64,000 nt of DNA from Epithemia pelagica. Its lineage: Eukaryota > Bacillariophyta > Bacillariophyceae > Surirellales > Surirellaceae. Location: positions 1,860,001-1,924,000 of the forward strand of contig OX337231.1 of the NCBI GenBank assembly GCA_946965045.2. Direction: 5' to 3'. Numbering within the stretch: the first letter of the stretch is position 1; each line of letters begins with the position of its first letter. The notes beneath the pieces are model-generated. The model worked only from the letters and a program-made list of their open reading frames with translations, did no database searches and was not told the origin of the DNA. The position numbers and the translations under genes were made by a program. This document shows, one piece after another, positions 18,192 to 27,776 of this stretch.

Positions 18192-18986
18192 GTTATCTTC
18201 TTTCTATTATTCTTTGAAACTTCGAAAGTCTTGAGGCGGTCGAGTATTCGCTGATCAGTGAATAGGAATTGAGTTTCTTGCTTGTCTTGAACTGTCTTTT
18301 TATGAACACATGGCAACCATCAGAATGGGGATCGGTCGGTCGGGCCGATGATACAATCACAAGCAGATGAGCTTTCGCGATTTTAATTTTTCTGACGACG
18401 TCATGCTGTCGCACTCATTTTGATGTTTGTGGGGCAAATGGCATCAATCTTACATTTTTAGTATACCATTGGTGGGGTTAGACGTTTCTGCGACTGATGT
18501 GTCTCTTGTTGGCATGGGCCAGTCGCGCACATGCCGAAGTGACAATTCGTATTTGGGTGATGATGCTCCTCCATGGAACCACGTTGAAGCCTATGAATGG
18601 CCTCCTCCGAGTTTCCATTCGGACAATCTCATATCCATGCAAACTGATTAGGTACCATAGGATGAAGATTCTGATAACGATACATCCATGTGACCGCGAA
18701 CGTGCGCGGGACTTCTCATCTGCAATCCATGTAGTCCTAAATGGATAATTTTTGCGTCATTCTTGCAATGACACCCACCGAGTGCTTAGGTCCAGTCCAA
18801 TGAAGAACATACAAAGATGCAAAAGTTGAGAAATAATGAATCTGGCAGACGTGAACAAATGTGAAGAGCTGAGGATGACGGGACTCTAAAAGGTTACCTC
18901 TACAGGTAGCAAAAGATCAATGTCGCATCGAAAACTGATGCTTTCGTGCAGGAGTCGAAGCATTAAACTCAAAGAGAAGAAGCTTC
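18192..18986. other. Intergenic region between NDH-2 and FCP
   Basis: About 800 bp with only short unsupported frames. It holds the upstream region of NDH-2 (with an ACGTCA half-site at 18398-18403, about 210 bp before its start) and the 3' flank of the FCP gene. No repeat or RNA gene recognised. Confidence 0.5.
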
Positions 18987-19724
18987 TTACTGTCCAGGAA
19001 GGTAGCCACCTGGCAAGATGGAGACACCCAAAACTTCATGGACAACAAGGCCGAAGATACCCATTTGAGCGGCACGTCCGTTGTTCAATTCGATGGCACG
19101 CTTCTTCAACTTGGTGGCCTCGTCAAGCTTGTCCCAGCCAAAGTCAAGGGCACCGTTACGGTAGTCACCGACGAATTCAGCTTCGTTGTCAAGCCAGTCA
19201 GCATCACGGTTGACAATTTCGGCAACAGCGAAGAAGGCAACCATTTGCATCAAAACATTCATGCCGTCCTTGCTTTCGAGCAAAGCGGGGAAGGCTTTCA
19301 AACCATCCGGGATGTCTTCGGCACCAGGGAATCGGATTCCGGCGGCAGTGGTAAGGTATCCGACAACGGCCAACATGGCAACACGGCCGTGCTTGATTTC
19401 ACGTTCGCGCAAACGGTCGAACTTGACGGTGTTGCCATCGGCGACAAGGCCAAGGGGATCCCACAATCCAAGCTGTATGTAGAAAAACAAGTACAAACGG
19501 GATGATCACACAACATCATTTAATAGTCATGAGTTTCCATGGAATCTCGAAACAACTTGATTGCTCTTCAATGTCTTCTACAGTAGTTCACTTACGGGTG
19601 CTTGGGCACCGAGGGCATCGGCGAATGGCTTGTCAGCAACAGCCGTGGAAGCACGTCCCTGTTGGGGTGCGGTGAAGGCAGCGGCAGAACCAGCAACGGC
19701 GAAAAGAGCAGCAACAACCTTCAT
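18987..19724 (-). CDS. Fucoxanthin chlorophyll a/c-binding protein (FCP antenna)
   Basis: Exon 1 19724-19596, intron 19473-19595 (GTAAGT...ACAG, 123 nt), exon 2 19472-18987; 204 residues, a normal FCP length. It binds chlorophylls a/c and fucoxanthin in the thylakoid light-harvesting system. Leader M-K-V-V-A-A-L-F-A-V-A-G-S-A-A-A then F-T-A-P is a clear ASAFAP-type plastid presequence. LHC signatures: F-D-R-L-R-E-R-E-I-K-H-G-R-V-A-M-L (helix 1) and L-K-K-R-A-I-E-L-N-N-G-R-A-A-Q-M-G (helix 3), each with the Glu/Arg chlorophyll-binding pair; helix 2 lies around residues 110-130. The upstream ATG at 19793 is less likely because it would bury the signal peptide. Confidence 0.95.
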
Positions 19725-19938
19725 GATCAATTTGTTTGGATAGACGAACGGTAATATAGGAATGTAGACATGTTGAATGGGATACACCTTCAACTTGGTG
19801 AAGCTGTGGTCGCGCGTGGGACGCCTATACAGTGGACACGCAAGACTTATTGTAGCTGCCCGGCGCGTCGGTCGACTTGTTCTGTATGGGCAGCGTTAAA
19901 ATGAAAAATAGAGACTGTGGTTATTTTTTTTAGCTTCC

Positions 19939-19946
19939 TGACGTCA
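19939..19946. promoter_or_regulatory. Full CRE palindrome TGACGTCA upstream of the FCP gene
   Basis: The octamer sits 215 bp before the FCP start codon, in the gap between the FCP start and the mnmG stop. bZIP factors bind this palindrome, and TGACGT-type elements mediate CO2/cAMP control in Phaeodactylum. Activity here is inference. Confidence 0.35.
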
Positions 19947-20181
19947 AGAGTGAATAGTTCTTCATGTTCGTTCAAGTTGATCGCGAGGTCAATGATGAAA
20001 CAAAACAACTGGAGATCGAATGAATCGTCGAGTTCAGAAGAGGGATATCCATCTTCGTTGCGTTCGAGCAGAGCGTTAGTCATGTGGAGCAGTGGATCAT
20101 TGGAACAGCTTGAAAGTCATCTGCCACAGGCGACAAAAGAAGACCTAGAGAATGAGGGAATGAACAGCAACTGGCATTATA

Positions 20182-22623
20182 TCATCTCTGCGGAGCTGCT
20201 ACAGAAGCTGAAGTTGCAGACGATTTGGAATCACGATTCTTGTGTCTGTTTTGAACATAATTGTACACTGAAATGATTGCTTTGGGTGTCAAACCGCTGA
20301 TTTGCGAGGCCTGCGCAAAGGTTTCGGGTCGAATGAGATTGAGTTTTTCCAGTTCTTCCATGCGAAGACAAGGTAGAGTTTCACGAGTGTATTCAATATC
20401 TGGAGGGATGCGTAGACCCTGTGCCTTCCTCCAGCTGTCCATGTCCTTTTGCTGCCGGTCAGAATACGCACTATACTTGATTGACGCTTCCACCGTGTCA
20501 TATACCGAAGAAGGAGAATGTCCAATCAACGTGGTACCATTTTCAGAATCCGGTGTCTCCTGATCCATTTGTTCTGTTTGAACAGTCGCAATCACGTCCT
20601 CGACAAGTTTCAACGTGACCTTTGGCATGGCAAGAACTTGCTCGGCAGTCTTTTTACGACCCACCCGTCTTTCTACGTTCGCGCCACCCATTGCTTCTTC
20701 TCCTCCTCGCTCCGCCCATTCGGTAACTCTCATCTCAAAGCCCCGCAATTTTTCCAGGCGATCCTCAATCACGAATTCTCTCTCGTACAATGCACCAACC
20801 CGCTCTTCATCCGTCACGATTCCAAACTCCATTCCTTTCCGTGTCAGTCTTAGGTCGGCATTGTCCGCTCTCAAGCTAATGCGATACTCAGCCCTACTGG
20901 TAAACATGCGATAGGGTTCCATTGTTCCCCGCGTCACAAGGTCATCAATCAGAACACCAATATAACCTTCATCACGACCAATGACAAACGGCATCGGTGG
21001 TTTGTCACCCGCCGACGTGGCAAGAGCAGTGCGACCGGCATTGGCCCCGGCGACAATACCTTGGGCACCGGCCTCTTCGTATCCAGTGGTTCCACAGATT
21101 TGGCCGGCCAAATACAGGCCACCAATTTTCTTTGTTTCTAACGTATGAGTGAGCGATTGTGGGTTGACAAAGTCATATTCCACATCGTAACCAGGGCGGA
21201 CAATCTCTACCGCACCCATGCCTTTCATGGAGCGCAAGATTTTCTCCTGAACCTCGGGTGGATACGGCCCACTCATCCCGTTAGGGTACACCAAATCTGT
21301 ATTCAAACCCTCTGGTTCTAGAAAGCAGTTGTGACCCTCACGGTCGGGAAATCGCTGTACTTTCTTATAAATAGATGGGCAATATCGAGGCCCATTGCCT
21401 TTCCCGTCCAAACCATCATAGGTTGGAAGTGTATGTTCATATTCCATCACCAGCTTGTGCGTTTCTTCGTTTGTCGCAGTTTGATAGCATTTGATGAGCC
21501 TCCCAGCGGCAACGTTCGGAGGTTGTCCCCCTTTGGCCTGCAGAAGATGCGAGAAAGGTTGCGCCGGGTTTTCGGACGGTTGTTCGGTCAAAATGTCCCA
21601 GTCAATGGTGTTACCATCCACTCGGGCGGGTGTCCCTGTTTTTAGTCGTCCCAGCGGGAATTCAAAGCGCTCCAGCGTTTTTGCAAGTCCCACACTGGGT
21701 GCCTCCACTTGTTCGGAATCCCTCAAGTGTCTGCCACCGGCATAGCGATCGTGACCCAACATCAAAACACCCCGCAAAAAAGTTCCTGTCGTGACCACCA
21801 CCGACCGTCCGTATAGCTCTTGTTGCGTATCATCGTCATGCTGTACGATTACACCACGAATGTGTGCTCGGCGATCATAATGATGCGTCGATGACTCGAT
21901 CATTTCTTCTTGAGAGCTGCCCAATAGCCCTGTTTGCTGTGCTCCATCGCGTGATCGACTCGAAGCACCTGAAGAGGACTGGGAGATTGTTTCATGCCGT
22001 TCATCCAACAAAAAATCTTGTACACTGGCTTGTACAAGAGACAAATTGGGATATGTACTCAAGACAGCCTGCATGGCCTGCTTGTAAAGATCTCGATCCA
22101 TTTGGGCACGAGGTCCTCGCACAGCCGGTCCTTTTCGTCGATTCAAGATTCGAAAATGAATCCCTGCTTCATCGGCGATTTGACCCATGAGACCACCCAG
22201 AGCATCAATTTCACGGACTAAATGACCCTTCCCAATCCCTCCCATGCTAGGATTACACGACAATTCTCCAATTGTTTCGAGTTTCTGCGTTACTAAAGCA
22301 GTTCGAGCACCCGTCCGTGCCGCCGCGGCGGCAGCTTCACATCCGGCATGACCTCCTCCTACCACAATCACATCAAACGAATCACTGCCTCCGTTCGACC
22401 CAGAAAGTGCGGAAGAACGACGAATCTGAGGAACATGGACTGAGGCAAACGCCTGTACCTGGCGAAACAACCGTGGCGCTTGTGGTGTCCGAGGCAGTAG
22501 ATTGCTCGTAAACGCCCATGTCCTCGTACTGGTGAACACAAGCACAAAAGAAGCCATGAACAGGCGAAACAGAAGGCTGTTTCCAATATACAGCGGCGAT
22601 GCCAATCGAGGGGAAGAAACCAT
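20182..22623 (-). CDS. mnmG: MnmG/GidA-type tRNA uridine-34 modification enzyme, organelle-targeted
   Basis: One exon, 813 residues from the first ATG (22623); a shorter start at 22557 (M-A-S-F-V-L-V-F) is possible. With MnmE it installs the (carboxymethyl)aminomethyl group on wobble U34 of tRNAs. FAD fold V-I-V-V-G-G-G-H-A-G-C-E-A-A (near residue 90), C-N-P-S-M-G-G-I-G-K-G-H-L-V-R-E-I-D-A-L-G-G, R-G-P-R-A-Q-M-D-R, N-G-M-S-G-P-Y-P-P-E and the helical C-terminus (S-G-L-T-P-K-A-I) are all present. It is longer than bacterial MnmG (about 630) through the leader and a Ser-rich insert around 205-235. The leader is hydrophobic and ends T-W-A-F-T-S, an ASAFAP-like site, so a plastid rather than mitochondrial copy is favoured. 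Confidence 0.93.
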   Translation of the reverse strand: MVSSPRLASPLYIGNSLLFRLFMASFVLVFTSTRTWAFTSNLLPRTPQAPRLFRQVQAFASVHVPQIRRSSALSGSNGGSDSFDVIVVGGGHAGCEAAAAAARTGARTALVTQKLETIGELSCNPSMGGIGKGHLVREIDALGGLMGQIADEAGIHFRILNRRKGPAVRGPRAQMDRDLYKQAMQAVLSTYPNLSLVQASVQDFLLDERHETISQSSSGASSRSRDGAQQTGLLGSSQEEMIESSTHHYDRRAHIRGVIVQHDDDTQQELYGRSVVVTTGTFLRGVLMLGHDRYAGGRHLRDSEQVEAPSVGLAKTLERFEFPLGRLKTGTPARVDGNTIDWDILTEQPSENPAQPFSHLLQAKGGQPPNVAAGRLIKCYQTATNEETHKLVMEYEHTLPTYDGLDGKGNGPRYCPSIYKKVQRFPDREGHNCFLEPEGLNTDLVYPNGMSGPYPPEVQEKILRSMKGMGAVEIVRPGYDVEYDFVNPQSLTHTLETKKIGGLYLAGQICGTTGYEEAGAQGIVAGANAGRTALATSAGDKPPMPFVIGRDEGYIGVLIDDLVTRGTMEPYRMFTSRAEYRISLRADNADLRLTRKGMEFGIVTDEERVGALYEREFVIEDRLEKLRGFEMRVTEWAERGGEEAMGGANVERRVGRKKTAEQVLAMPKVTLKLVEDVIATVQTEQMDQETPDSENGTTLIGHSPSSVYDTVEASIKYSAYSDRQQKDMDSWRKAQGLRIPPDIEYTRETLPCLRMEELEKLNLIRPETFAQASQISGLTPKAIISVYNYVQNRHKNRDSKSSATSASVAAPQR

Positions 22624-22936
22624 CAACCACAAACCAACACTTGACCGTACTGGAGAAGAACAAACTCGATGGCCGCCATCAACCGGATCCGGCAGCTTAG
22701 GATCGGCGGCTGGAGAATGACTGGGGTCGACGAACGATTACGCCCAGGCGCCCGGACTTTTCTATTTTATTTAATACACTGTTTATTTATTGAGAGTGTA
22801 CCCACTGGAGAGTGTGGGATGAATCATCATTCGCGACCGTCAGTCGTCCTGTTGTGACGTAATTTTGTGGTTTTTGCTCACATTTTTTTGTTCGTCTCTT
22901 GGACCTGACAAAGAATTTGGTGTCGACAGTTCGACC

Positions 22937-24148
22937 ATGAAAGGGATTGAAGTGGCATTATGGTTGGCGGCGCATTGGACAGCCGCCCCACCTCCTTCAG
23001 AGCAGGTCACGGTTTTATCCAGGAATTCCCATGAAGCGACATCAACAATGGCAGCCGTCCCGATGACACCACTACAGCAAGGTATCTCCGTTTGGTTGTC
23101 GTCGTCTACCAGCAATGAGGAAGGGAATACATATGTGCCACCGTCCGACACGGATGTGTTGTTGCTCCGACAAGCATTTGCGGAATTCTACAGCTCTCAA
23201 CCTGATCTGGTCAAAAGTGAGCAACTTCTTTCCAAAGTCATTGGCATATGGGAAACACAACCGGACGATGAACGTGCTGGATTGTACCGTGTTCGAGGCG
23301 ATTGCTATACCGCTCTGGGAGACGCCACCAAAGCAATCGCAGACTACGACAAGGCTGTCCAATTGCTGGATGGACCGGCTGGTGACGCTGCGGATCCATC
23401 GGAACTTCCCGCTTCGTTACTGGGGCGTGCTCGGGCACTCAAGAGTCTCCCCCGAAAAGACTTGACTGTTGCGCAAGCCAAACAATCCGCCTTGGATTAC
23501 GAACGGTATCTCAAACTTTCGTCTCGTGAGGAATGGGATACCGATCAAGAGTTGTTGGAAGACGGTGCCACACGGAATCCGTATGCCGCATGGGAATGGG
23601 GATCGGTCCTCCGATCGGCGGGGGCCTGGAAACGAGCGGCCGTGGCACATGAACTCGCATCGCAAGCCTTTACCGAAATTGGGGACCGAGCTCGATCGGT
23701 CATGTCATTGACGGATGCTGGTATTGACTATGCGGCGGCACAGCAAGAGAAGAAGGCGGTCAAAGTTCTGGAAACGGCGATTCGACTCACACCGGGGGTG
23801 GAATCGAGAGACGTTGCCTTGTTGCAACGCGTCCTGGCCAAGGAAGGCGAAGGACGCATGGCATTGGCGGCACTCTTATGGAATAGCAAAGATGCGGACC
23901 AACGACAATCTGCCGAACGCATTTTGGGAGAAGCCTGTGAACGACTCGACCAAATGCAAGCGGATGCCGTCAACAAGGGTGGAGCACCACCGGTCCCGAA
24001 CAGTCGCCTCTTGTTTGGTATGGATGATGACGGAGTGCCTGCCCTTCAGGTGTCATGCTATCGATTCAAAAACCCTGTGTTTCTGGATCAACTCGGGTGG
24101 CCGAAAGATTTGCAAGAGAAGGTGATCAAGCTAGAAACACTAAGATAG
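22937..24148 (+). CDS. TPR-repeat protein of unknown function
   Basis: 403 residues from the ATG at 22937; the frame is open further upstream but without an ATG. After a low-complexity N-terminus, tetratricopeptide helices are visible around residues 85-145 (A-F-A-E-F-Y ... L-Y-R-V-R-G-D-C-Y-T-A-L-G-D-A-T-K-A-I-A-D-Y-D-K-A-V) and 210-290 (A-A-W-E-W-G-S-V-L-R-S-A-G-A-W-K-R-A-A-V-A). The C-terminal region (P-A-L-Q-V-S-C-Y-R-F-K-N) is not a TPR and probably forms a small fold of its own. No catalytic motif. TPR arrays bind peptides and assemble complexes; partner and compartment are unknown. It is divergent from mnmG with a 310-bp shared upstream region containing TGACGTAA (22855-22862). Confidence 0.75.
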   Translation: MKGIEVALWLAAHWTAAPPPSEQVTVLSRNSHEATSTMAAVPMTPLQQGISVWLSSSTSNEEGNTYVPPSDTDVLLLRQAFAEFYSSQPDLVKSEQLLSKVIGIWETQPDDERAGLYRVRGDCYTALGDATKAIADYDKAVQLLDGPAGDAADPSELPASLLGRARALKSLPRKDLTVAQAKQSALDYERYLKLSSREEWDTDQELLEDGATRNPYAAWEWGSVLRSAGAWKRAAVAHELASQAFTEIGDRARSVMSLTDAGIDYAAAQQEKKAVKVLETAIRLTPGVESRDVALLQRVLAKEGEGRMALAALLWNSKDADQRQSAERILGEACERLDQMQADAVNKGGAPPVPNSRLLFGMDDDGVPALQVSCYRFKNPVFLDQLGWPKDLQEKVIKLETLR

Positions 24149-24588
24149 ATACTCAGGAGTAGGATTGAAGAACTCGGCAATTCACCATGGTGATGGTGAG
24201 TCGAGTCGTACGGATTCGTGAATGAGCGCATTTTACCATTTACCAGCTGGCCCTTCTCGTTCATACTCGTATGAGTACTCTATGAGTATTGACTACGGTA
24301 CTTGTATACGTCTATTAGTAAGGGTACTCGTACGCACTTACTTTGGATTTCTGCTGAAGATGTTTTTGTGTTTTATGTTTTATGAGATGCGCTCGCGGCT
24401 TCGCATTGGATTTTGTGGAGTCACGTGTTTCTTTGTTTCTTTCAGCTTCCAAGATCCAAAGATTCCATCCGCCGTCACCCGTCAACCACAGCCATTCAGA
24501 TCATCTCATTTATCCATTGGATCAATTCTTTGTATCTTGCCCAGGTGGACTCCTTACCCGGTGAAGAAAACCCAAAGGAAGTGAGATC
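24149..24588. other. Upstream region of the PstS-like gene
   Basis: 440 bp with repeated TGAGTA/GTACTCGTA-type short motifs (24262-24335) and otherwise no gene; the open frame across 24222-24584 is not protein-like. It probably holds the promoter and 5' leader. Confidence 0.4.
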
Positions 24589-26199
24589 ATGAAGGTATTT
24601 GATTTGAGCATGAAGAGTCGGAAGGGAGGTTCGCACATCGCAGTGGTGGCATTGTTGGTATCATTCTTGGGTGGAGCCATGGCCGATGCCGGTGATCATC
24701 CGCACAACGAAGAAGCGGTTCTCAACTTTCACGGATCCGGTACGACGAACCCATCGAGATGTTATTGGGCCATTATGCAGCAGTTTGAAGAACGAACCAA
24801 GCATCCGATTCGTGCCACCTACCGTGCCGTCGGTTCGACGACTGGCATTGAAGAGTTTGTCAATGGCTACGACCCGTTTGTTCCGGCCAGCGACTTTTCC
24901 TCCGGAGATCTCCCCTTGAACAATACGGTCTACCGTGCCTTTCAGGACGCGGACATTGAAGTCCTTCATCTTCCGGTTTTGTTGGGTGCTGTCTCTTTCT
25001 TCCATTCCGTTCCTGTGCAGCGTTTGAATTTAACGGGCTGTTTGTTGGCCCGTATCTTTGACCGTAAAATTACCGACTGGACCGCCAAGGAAATCACGGA
25101 CTTGAATCCCGAACTCAGGGAACGTCAGGAATCCTTCCCGATTCGTGTGGCTCGACGAGTGAGGGGTAGTTCCTCTACGGATGCGGTGACCAACGTAAGT
25201 CAGGAATATGTGATGATTGGTTGTATGGGTGGGTGTTGTTGGACTCATCTGACTCTGTTGTGTTGCCAAAGTACTTGTTTGATTCCTGTCCCGAACATTG
25301 GACCGAGGACAAAACTGGACCGTTGATCTCCTGGGATGCGGATACAGTTGGATGCGAAGGATCCGGAGGAATGACGGACTGCATCAACGAAGAACAAGGA
25401 ACTATTGGATACATTGACGCTGGCCATGGAAACTCTGCAGGTCTGGCCGAAATCGAACTCGAAAATAGGGACGGAACGTTGTTGAGCTCGCAAGAAGCTT
25501 CCGCCGAGGGAGGAATTGATGCGGCTGAGGAAGGTGTCATGCCAGCTGCGGCGGACTTTGACTTTAGCGGTGTTTCCCTTTTGAATCGTCCGGGAAAGTA
25601 CACTTGGCCTCTTGTGCAAATGACGTACATTTATGTTCGAAGAAACATCACCTTCTTGGCTTTCCCCGATGAACAGACCTTGATGGTGGCATTTCTGAGG
25701 GCTCTCTATGAGGACGAATATGTCCAGCAATGTGTGAAGAATTAGTAAGTGTGACACCAGAAGTGTTGGACGCCGTGAATCCAAAACGACAATCTCACCG
25801 CATACGCGTTTCGATTCAAGTGGATTCACGAGGCCCTCTGCTTCCACTCGCCAGCTAGCATTGGATGGTATTGACTCGCTTTTGATTCATCCGGATGCTC
25901 ACGACTTTGCGTTTGAAACAAGTACCCTTCCTGTTGATGGAACAGATTACTATTTGATCAGTTCCAAACGTAAGCGCATCGCCAGCATTATTCAAAGTGG
26001 TATTCAAGATGACGTTGAAACTCTTCTGGAAATTAGCTCAGTGCTCCGTCAAGAGATGAATGAACAGCAGTTTGGCATGACAGATGATCAAGAACGCCAA
26101 TTGAAAGCTGCCCTAGTTCTCAGCTCTCTTTCGTTTATCATGTGTTTCCTTATTTTCTGTCTTTTGGGAAAGAACATGTTGATGACTAAATTTATGTGA
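24589..26199 (+). CDS. PstS-like periplasmic-type phosphate-binding protein with C-terminal membrane anchor
   Basis: Exons 24589-25194, 25272-25744, 25821-26199; introns 77 and 76 nt, both GTAAGT...AAG; 485 residues. The start is followed by a signal peptide (residues 1-32). The domain is a PBP type II fold as in PstS: L-N-F-H-G-S-G-T-T, Y-R-A-V-G-S-T-T-G-I-E-E-F, A-S-D-F, a prominent R-G-S-S-S-T-D-A-V ligand loop, G-T-I-G-Y-I-D-A-G-H, and N-Y-G-F-T-x-P-S across the second splice. Near the C-terminus a single helix (A-A-L-V-L-S-S-L-S-F-I-M-C-F-L-I-F-C-L-L-G) gives a type I membrane topology. It would bind phosphate or a similar oxyanion outside the cell or in a vacuole. The last intron was chosen because it removes a TAG and links two good blocks. 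Confidence 0.8.
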
Positions 26200-26471
26200 G
26201 AGCCCTTCGCATCCAAGCCATCTTTGGCATGCTGAGAGTGACTAGACCATAGAGGCAGCTTTCTTGGACTGCAATGCCCCTGGGGTCGTTCTCCGCCATG
26301 TCATTGGTGGCTTTTCTACGGACTGGGAGACTTGCTTTGGATGAAGGACTTTCATGGTGATGCCTACAGAATACGACACCTCCTTGGAACGAAGAAACAA
26401 AGGCGGTATCTCAAAAATCTGATTGCATATTGATTACGTGGTTTTAAGTTAAAGGAAGTTACTTTTTATGA
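26200..26471. other. Convergent 3' flanks of the PstS-like and E2 genes
   Basis: About 270 bp between two stop codons on opposite strands. I see no gene, repeat or clear terminator. Confidence 0.4.
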
Positions 26472-27608
26472 TTAGCAGTTGTCATCGTGGTAGACCCAAT
26501 CCTTTTGATACTCACCAGGCTTGTTTTGGGCATGACGTGCATTGTCCATAGGAAGGGATTTGGATTGAGCGCTGCTGAGAATACTCAATATTGAGACTGC
26601 AATAGATTGTGCCGTCATTGTGGGCCTCCAATCTTTTCCCAACAAGGACAAGCAGATATCACCATTCGTGTACACGTGCTCATGTACGGGTATGTCAGGC
26701 GGGAGGAAGTACACACTTGGAGGTACTGTTGGGTATTGAGCTGGAAATGCTATTCGTAACCGGAATGTTTCTCCTTCATAAATCGTATTCTTTGCACCTT
26801 TCATTGTTACAATCCATACTCGCAGATTCTTCCCTACTTTTACCTTTAGGTTTGGAGGAGGATCAGTGAGAAAAGCTTTCAGTTCTCGTTGAATTCGGTA
26901 GTTCGGAGAGTTTGCTTTGAGATCTTTCTGAACATGTGCCGTTGCTAAAGAAGATGACTGTTTTTTCGAACTAGACCCAGACGATTTTGACGATCTCTTT
27001 TTCGATGTTGACTCAGAAGCAGTTTTTGTTTTGGAGGTCGTTTTCGCAGCTGACTTCTTCTTTGACTTTACCGATGCCTTGTCTTCTTCAGTATCCTTCT
27101 CTGGCCCTTTCGTTCGTTCTTGCTGTGTGTCTGACTTGACCTTTGTTTTCTTCTTTTTCTTCTTTTTTGATCCCTTTTCTTTTCGCGGCTTGGGGAGCAG
27201 CGCCAAGCCGGTAATTGATTCAACGGCTGAGAAACACTTCCGCAAATAGCCTGCAATGGAAGGAGATCTCCCTTCCAATGAATCTATACATTTTTCAATG
27301 AAATTCTGAATATTCGAAAGAAGGCTGCTTTCGCCAAGGCTTTGGTCGACCTCTGTTGCACCTCCTCGTATCGTCAACGCCCTCGGGTCCCAATCAACAG
27401 TCAGACGGTGGGACAAGTCTCCATCTTGTTCCTTGACGGGTCGATTGACATTGTTCACCAGACGGATTCCATGGCCTAATGGTCTGAGGCCATTTGCAAC
27501 AGAGCATAGGACGAGAATACGCAAGGCAAATACCATCGCGATCATCATTCTTGCAGAGTCAATGCTTGTCGAGTTTGAAGTTTTCGAGACACGAGGCCCA
27601 CAAAACAT
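26472..27608 (-). CDS. UBE2W-type ubiquitin-conjugating enzyme with N-terminal hydrophobic leader
   Basis: 378 residues from the first ATG (27608); a start at 27548 gives M-M-I-A-M-V-F-A-L-R-I-L-V-L-C-S-V-A-N-G, a textbook signal peptide. A middle region of about 100 residues is Lys/Ser-rich (K-K-K-K-K-K, S-S-K-K), then the UBC fold. The active Cys is in H-V-Y-T-N-G-D-I-C-L-S-L-L (near 319), and the extreme C-terminus W-V-Y-H-D-D-N-C closely matches UBE2W/plant UBC15-18, whose members monoubiquitinate flexible N-termini. Members are normally short and lack a leader, so secretory or plastid-membrane targeting (for example the diatom ERAD-like import machinery in the periplastid compartment) is possible but unproven. 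Confidence 0.85.
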   Translation of the reverse strand: MFCGPRVSKTSNSTSIDSARMMIAMVFALRILVLCSVANGLRPLGHGIRLVNNVNRPVKEQDGDLSHRLTVDWDPRALTIRGGATEVDQSLGESSLLSNIQNFIEKCIDSLEGRSPSIAGYLRKCFSAVESITGLALLPKPRKEKGSKKKKKKKTKVKSDTQQERTKGPEKDTEEDKASVKSKKKSAAKTTSKTKTASESTSKKRSSKSSGSSSKKQSSSLATAHVQKDLKANSPNYRIQRELKAFLTDPPPNLKVKVGKNLRVWIVTMKGAKNTIYEGETFRLRIAFPAQYPTVPPSVYFLPPDIPVHEHVYTNGDICLSLLGKDWRPTMTAQSIAVSILSILSSAQSKSLPMDNARHAQNKPGEYQKDWVYHDDNC

Positions 27609-27776
27609 CAGATTCGATCCCAGATTTCTCGCACCACCAACGACCACGTGGAACCATTCTACGAGGAAAGTGTCGTACTTGATGGGTTATGTGTCCTCTA
27701 CAAAAACTTGGAGATGACAGTTTCGAGTTTGCCAGTGAACAAAGTTTTACTAAAGGATGCTAATGAGGCCCTAACC

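Noticed and set aside
18427-18748. Small plus-strand frames between NDH-2 and FCP
   Set aside because: No motifs, no plausible homologues, no splice context.
24222-24584. 120-codon open frame upstream of the PstS-like gene
   Set aside because: Hydrophobic-aromatic random-looking sequence with no motif; better explained as promoter and leader.
25745-25858. Alternative last intron of the PstS-like gene ending at 25858
   Set aside because: It does not restore the frame of the third exon; the acceptor at 25820 does.
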